Shown: in pieces, positions 33,882 to 37,643 of the stretch | Layout of the letters: the number at the start of each line of letters is the position of its first letter | How positions within the stretch are numbered: position 1 is the stretch's first letter | NCBI GenBank assembly: GCA_016199745.1 | Contig: JACQFZ010000023.1 | Span: forward strand, 1-37,643 | Direction of reading: 5' to 3' | DNA length: 37,643 nucleotides | Source: Gammaproteobacteria bacterium | Lineage (GTDB): Bacteria; Pseudomonadota; Gammaproteobacteria; Acidiferrobacterales; Sulfurifustaceae | Notes under the pieces: model-generated | Databases searched by the model: none | Told to the model about the DNA's origin: nothing | What the model saw: the letters and a program-made list of their open reading frames with translations, nothing else | Made by a program: the position numbers and the translations under genes

Positions 33882-34664
33882 TTAACGACTTCGCGGTTCA
33901 AGGGTTCGATAAACATCGTAGCGCACGAGCTTGCCGGCATACGATGCCGTCGGCTGCGGCGCTAACGGCGGTGCATGATCCGGACGTTTGACGACGACGC
34001 GATCGGTCGCGCAAGCGCGCGCGACTGCTAGCAATTCCAGCGCGTCGTCATCATCCGCTACCAGCGCGCGGAGCAAGTGCATCTCCTTGCGCACCGCCGC
34101 GGAACGTTTGCGCTTCTCCGGAAACATCGGGTCGAGATAGATCGCCTGCGGCGGTGCGAGCATTGGCAACAGCAAACGCGCATCGTCAGTCCGCCACTCA
34201 GGATTATCGGCTGCCAATAATCCGTCCGCGCGCGCCCGGTTGAGGCCGTCACTCGCAAGCATGGCGACGATCGCGTTACGTTCGATAGCGGTGACGCGGT
34301 AACCGAGACAAGCAAGGTGTACCGCATCGTGGCCGAGGCCGGCGGTCGCGTCGACGACGCATTCGTTATGAGTACCGATCGCCCGTCGCAGTAAGTCACG
34401 GCTGGCACCGGGCCGGTAGCGTCGTAGCTCTGCCGCGGTGTACTCGACGCGCAATCGCGCACCGCTCGCCGGATCGCGCAGTTCTATGTGTGTAGGTGTT
34501 TGTAGCAGTTGCAGGGCAGATGTGGTCGGCGTGAGTTCGAATGGTACGGAGAGTGCGCGCGCCAACTGCTCCGCCGAGGTGGGCGATCCGCCATCGGCGA
34601 CGCTCACTACCACTGCTGTCGATGGCGGTGAGCTCGCTAAAGGTTGTACGTAAGCTCCGGTCAT
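33882..34664 (-). CDS. rsmJ: 16S rRNA (guanine-1516-N2)-methyltransferase RsmJ
   Basis: 260 residues. SAM-site DATAGLGHDAVHLACLGYRV, then YLDPMFPEKRKRSAAVRKEM with the family's DPMFP catalytic motif and the K-R-K-S-A follow-up. RsmJ methylates G1516 of 16S rRNA. It precedes rsmE with four bases between them, making a two-gene rRNA methylation operon. The ribosome site is weak. Confidence 0.92.
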   Translation of the reverse strand: MTGAYVQPLASSPPSTAVVVSVADGGSPTSAEQLARALSVPFELTPTTSALQLLQTPTHIELRDPASGARLRVEYTAAELRRYRPGASRDLLRRAIGTHNECVVDATAGLGHDAVHLACLGYRVTAIERNAIVAMLASDGLNRARADGLLAADNPEWRTDDARLLLPMLAPPQAIYLDPMFPEKRKRSAAVRKEMHLLRALVADDDDALELLAVARACATDRVVVKRPDHAPPLAPQPTASYAGKLVRYDVYRTLEPRSR

Positions 34665-34699
34665 TGCGACCGGAGCATATCACTCAGGCCGGCGTGCGG

Positions 34700-35212
34700 T
34701 TACGGAAACGGTACCGGCACCGGATCTGTGCCGCGCATGTCGGCTTCCGGGTGGCTCTTGCGGATTGTGCGTGAGATTTCATCCACGCGATCGCGTGGTA
34801 CGTCAACGATCATCAGTACTTTGCCGTGCGCGATCTCGTCGCTGAAGGCTTCGAGATGGGTGCTTGGCGTACTCGAACCGATCATGCCGGCGGCCCATAC
34901 GCCCATGGTGGCGCCGAGCAGACTCATGGCGAGAATGACGCCGAGTCCCATCACCAATCCGGACGGTGGGAACAGCATCACCGCCACGCCGGCGGCGGCA
35001 CCAGTAGCGCCGCCGATGATCAGGCCGAGCCCGGCGCCGTGCAACACATCGCTTTTTTGTAATAGGGTAGCTTCGGGCAGATCGCCCAAGTCGGTACCAT
35101 CCTTGGCTATCACGTGAACATGTCGGTCATCAATGCGGGCGAGCAGTAGCTGTTTAAAAACGCCTCGTGCCCGCCGCACATCTGGAAGCAGAAAATACAT
35201 GCGTCGACGCAT
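34700..35212 (-). CDS. DUF1269 family membrane protein
   Basis: 170 residues beginning MRRRMYFLLPDVRRARGVFK and containing GTDLGDLPEATLLQKSDVLH, typical of DUF1269. A hydrophobic Gly-rich region (about 60-110) is likely one or two membrane hairpins. The C-terminal part (about 130-160) is hydrophilic and could be a stress-type ferredoxin-like domain. The function is unknown. GGAGG lies 4-5 bases before the ATG at 35212. It is divergent from the Nudix gene. Confidence 0.78.
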   Translation of the reverse strand: MRRRMYFLLPDVRRARGVFKQLLLARIDDRHVHVIAKDGTDLGDLPEATLLQKSDVLHGAGLGLIIGGATGAAAGVAVMLFPPSGLVMGLGVILAMSLLGATMGVWAAGMIGSSTPSTHLEAFSDEIAHGKVLMIVDVPRDRVDEISRTIRKSHPEADMRGTDPVPVPFP

Positions 35213-35357
35213 ACATCCTCCTCATCTCCCGTTAAAGTGAAATAATTCAACCCTGTGGGTCACTACTAAGTTTGGTCCGCGGCCGCGAACGGCGCTACTC
35301 GCTTTTGAATCAGTCAGATAAACGGTCTATTGCGATGTACATAGTGAGGTTTTACCG

Positions 35358-35852
35358 ATGGGTCATTGTTTTAGGTGCGGTGGCTTGCTCGAACGGCGCA
35401 TGCTCGATGGCCGAGCACGCTTAGCCTGTATTTCCGCCGGTTGCGATTATGTGCATTGGGAAAACCCGACGCCGGTGATCGCGGGTTTGGTCGAGCTCGA
35501 CGGTAACGTCGTGCTGGCGCGTAACAAGCACTGGCCCAGCGGCGTCATGTCCGTCATTACCGGTTTCCTAGAGCAAGACGAAACGCCGGAACAGGCGGCA
35601 GTGCGCGAAGTCGAAGAGGAGCTCGGCTTAGCGAGCGAATCGAATACGTTTGCCGGCTATTACTCGTTTTTCGAAAAGAACCAACTGATCTTCGCGTTCT
35701 CTATTAAAGCTCGTGGCCGAATTCAATTGGGCGAGGAGTTGGCGGAATATAAGTTAGTTCCAAAGGGCGAGCTCAAGACGACGGATTTCGGCGATGGTGT
35801 GAAGGACGTGAAGATTAAAGATTGGTTGATCGCGTTATTCCGAAATTCTTAA
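35358..35852 (+). CDS. Nudix hydrolase with zinc ribbon
   Basis: 164 residues. A zinc ribbon (C4, C7, C24, C29) precedes a Nudix domain whose box is complete: GFLEQDETPEQAAVREVEEE and LGL (69-91). The zinc-ribbon-plus-Nudix plan resembles NAD/NADH pyrophosphatases (NudC type), but the SQPWPFP-type NADH motif after the box is not clear (the text there is GYYSFFEKNQL), so the substrate is open. GAGG precedes the ATG. The DUF3052 gene follows 17 bases later. Confidence 0.87.
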   Translation: MGHCFRCGGLLERRMLDGRARLACISAGCDYVHWENPTPVIAGLVELDGNVVLARNKHWPSGVMSVITGFLEQDETPEQAAVREVEEELGLASESNTFAGYYSFFEKNQLIFAFSIKARGRIQLGEELAEYKLVPKGELKTTDFGDGVKDVKIKDWLIALFRNS

Positions 35853-35869
35853 CAATGAAAGAGGCAACG

Positions 35870-36277
35870 ATGGCAGGTTATTCGGGCACGCCGTTATCAA
35901 AAAAACTCGGTATCAAGTCGGGTATCAAGTTATACGTTGCGAATGCGCCGCGCGATTACTCGCAATGGCTGGCGCCGTTGCCCGATGAGGTTGCGATCGT
36001 CAGCCGAGTGTCGAGCGATCTCGACTTGATTCATCTTTTTACTCGCGAAAAGAGCGAGCTTGCGAGCGCGCTACCAAAGTATAAAGACAAAATAAAACAG
36101 AACGGCGCTATCTGGGTATCGTGGCCGAAGAAGGCGTCGAAGGTAGCGACCGACATTACCGAAGACGTTATTCGCGAAGTCGCCTTACCGCTCGGCTTGG
36201 TCGACATCAAGGTATGTGCGGTGGATGCGGTTTGGTCAGGGCTCAAATTGGTCATACGCAAAGAGAATCGACGCTAA
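35870..36277 (+). CDS. DUF3052 family protein
   Basis: 135 residues starting MAGYSGTPLSKKLGIKSGIK, the family's standard opening; IWVSWPKKASKVATDITEDV is the other signature phrase. The function is unknown; it appears in many Gram-negatives as a lone small protein. The start at 35870 is preferred because AGAGG lies 5 bases upstream; the open frame reaches back into the Nudix gene. It is probably co-transcribed with the Nudix gene. Confidence 0.85.
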   Translation: MAGYSGTPLSKKLGIKSGIKLYVANAPRDYSQWLAPLPDEVAIVSRVSSDLDLIHLFTREKSELASALPKYKDKIKQNGAIWVSWPKKASKVATDITEDVIREVALPLGLVDIKVCAVDAVWSGLKLVIRKENRR

Positions 36278-36373
36278 TCGTAAAGTGCCGCCTCGTAATT
36301 GGTAGTAAATTCCGGCATTTGTCGCTCTGTGTGAAGTAGTCGACATTCACTGCTTGCCAGTATGTCGTGTAGA

Positions 36374-36393
36374 GCGGGCTATCCGTTGCCCGC
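36374..36393 (+). terminator. Terminator candidate after DUF3052
   Basis: GCGGGC (36374-36379) and GCCCGC (36388-36393) form a 6-bp stem with an 8-base loop. It is the only strong hairpin in the 272-base gap before the lower-GC gene at 36550. There is no T-run. Confidence 0.35.
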
Positions 36394-36549
36394 CTATATA
36401 GAAAAATTATTGGCAGACTTCGTAGTTGTCAGATTGGGTCGCGACTACTACGGTTTATTCGCGTCTATTGACAGGGGGAAGATGTCGTTGATACCGTCGC
36501 GCAAAGATTCTTCAGTCTTCTAATTTAATTATATAAAAAAGAGGGTGGC

Positions 36550-37428
36550 ATGGATGACATAATCGGTGGCAAAACCTGCATACCGCAACCCGTCTACGTT
36601 ATTGTGGAACAAATTTACTCGAAGAACGGTTGGCCAGATCTTTTTAATACGATAAGTCCATCACACAATCAAGTGTTTCGCCAGGTAATGCAAGTTTGCG
36701 ATTATGTGGATACCTATTTTGAAGATCAGCTGGTCCATGGGAAGCCCAGTGTCTGGCAAATGATTCAAGAAGCGGCTCTGCCAGGGACGCGGGTTACGGC
36801 TCGCCCCACGGGTGAGCAAGAGCTGGCAACGACCTATATGGGCTTTCGGAACTTCATTCAACCACTGCCTCAGCTATCTGACAAACTGCCAAAAGCGTTA
36901 ACCAAAGAGTATAACGTTGATCTCCCAACACCTTACACCCTGGGGGTCGATCCAATTCCATCCATTCAGCTCTATGGGAATCCTAACGTAGAGTTGTTTT
37001 ATATGGTTGGCGGAAAGTCTCCCGCAACGGCGGCGGCGGTGTATTTTGAGAAAACGCAAAAAAATGTGATAAGTGCAAACCCATTGATCGCGACTTCAAT
37101 CTGGGGAGCCGTTTGGCACCAAATATGGACGGCGCTTTCTTTCGGTTTACTGGGAACAACGCTTGGCATCAGCCTGGCGCTATGTCGCCAGGCTCGGTCG
37201 TTTGCTACGTCGGCGTTGTTTCTGTTTGGAGCGGGTATTCTTGGTGTTCTGGGGTGGAGCTGCTTTCTGGCGCATGGACTTAGTTATGCGCTTGATTCGT
37301 TTCCCATTGACTTGTCTATCATTCCACTTTACCAGGTAGGACTTGCAGGAAGCGCCTGCGTGGCTGTCTGCGCATGTGTTCTCCGCCTTCATCGTAGTAG
37401 ACGAGGAACATCCCCTCAATTTCACTGA
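36550..37428 (+). CDS. Membrane protein of unknown function, lower GC
   Basis: 292 residues. The N-terminal 180 are soluble and mixed, without a signal peptide; three hydrophobic segments follow at about 190-212 (WTALSFGLLGTTLGISLAL), 219-241 (SALFLFGAGILGVLGWSCFL) and 258-279. I recognise no family. The region is visibly AT-richer than genes such as hemB or rlmJ and its codon use is less G/C-ending, suggesting transfer. GAGGGTGGC precedes the ATG. Most of the protein would be cytoplasmic if the helices are anchored from the inside. Confidence 0.7.
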   Translation: MDDIIGGKTCIPQPVYVIVEQIYSKNGWPDLFNTISPSHNQVFRQVMQVCDYVDTYFEDQLVHGKPSVWQMIQEAALPGTRVTARPTGEQELATTYMGFRNFIQPLPQLSDKLPKALTKEYNVDLPTPYTLGVDPIPSIQLYGNPNVELFYMVGGKSPATAAAVYFEKTQKNVISANPLIATSIWGAVWHQIWTALSFGLLGTTLGISLALCRQARSFATSALFLFGAGILGVLGWSCFLAHGLSYALDSFPIDLSIIPLYQVGLAGSACVAVCACVLRLHRSRRGTSPQFH

Positions 37429-37475
37429 CGGCGGGGCTGGCCCTTTTCCTCGGATAGCGACGACTTCCTTTTCAA

Positions 37476-37643
37476 TCAGAACTTCCATTTACGCCGCAGA
37501 GCAATTTGCGGTAACTGACGGAGTTTGGGGGCCATGGTTTCGGCGGTGTGAAAGACATCGTACAGCTCGGCATAAAATGTTAGATCGTCTTGCAGGCGGC
37601 CGCGTCTGTCCTCATCAAGATTCTCGTTTCTCAATTCGTTCTT
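37476..37643 (-). CDS. 3' end of an unknown gene (runs off the right edge)
   Basis: The last 55 codons of a minus-strand frame: KNELRNENLDEDRRGRLQDD, LTFYAELYDVFHTAETMAPK, LRQLPQIALRRKWKF, stop at 37478..37476. It is hydrophilic, helical and charged. No family is recognised. It converges on the lower-GC membrane gene. Confidence 0.5.
   Translation of the reverse strand, partial: KNELRNENLDEDRRGRLQDDLTFYAELYDVFHTAETMAPKLRQLPQIALRRKWKF

Overview
The window looks like a piece of the chromosome of a GC-rich, non-enteric gammaproteobacterium. The best pointers are RsmJ, RlmJ, a GcvR-type double-ACT regulator, YajD and the CbpA/CbpM pair, together with a pyrophosphate-using glycolytic gene set (PPi-dependent phosphofructokinase plus membrane H+-pyrophosphatase). 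I cannot name the genus. Almost all genes are housekeeping or common accessory genes. No tRNA, rRNA, CRISPR array, prophage or plasmid gene was seen.

Layout. 1-200: the first codons of an IS110-type transposase, a structured leader, and a double-hairpin repeat. 203-2889: minus-strand operon of a DMT permease, an exported chalcone-isomerase-like protein and an MFS transporter. 3254-4919: yajD, a DedA protein and gcvR, followed by G-rich repeats and an orphan Ala/Lys/Pro-rich coding tail (4998-5277). 5353-7265: a LysR regulator divergent from a nucleotide-sugar-epimerase-like protein. 7323-11550: a two-gene RND efflux operon. 11747-12907: a protein with a degenerate GGDEF domain that keeps an RxxD I-site. 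13041-15997: TPM, TPM, LemA and an inositol-monophosphatase-like gene. 16088-18558: a lipoprotein hydrolase, an AEC carrier and a DsbA-like lipoprotein. 18587-21581: operon cbpA, cbpM, NodI-like ATPase, NodJ-like permease. 21709-24293: a patchy area with DUF3565, a decayed SDR gene, a small membrane protein, a LuxR C-terminal scrap and an SGNH hydrolase. 24583-25953: bioB and a PilZ gene. 26017-30649: hppA, pfp and, divergently, adk. 30725-36277: hemB, rlmJ, PilZ, rsmE/rsmJ, DUF1269, Nudix and DUF3052. 36550-37643: a lower-GC membrane protein of unknown function and the 3' end of an unknown gene.

How the genes work together. The hppA-pfp-adk block brings PPi and adenylate energy metabolism together: the pump carries the Lys of K+-independent H+-PPases and the PFK carries PPi-type residues. 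Adk has a Cys4 zinc-type LID and an unusual Lys/Ala/Pro tail of about 83 residues, which I regard as the most interesting protein feature here. A second theme is c-di-GMP: two PilZ proteins and a GGDEF-like protein that probably binds rather than makes the nucleotide. A third is decay and exchange: the IS110 edge, the SDR pseudogene, the LuxR scrap, the orphan 3' tail and the lower-GC genes.
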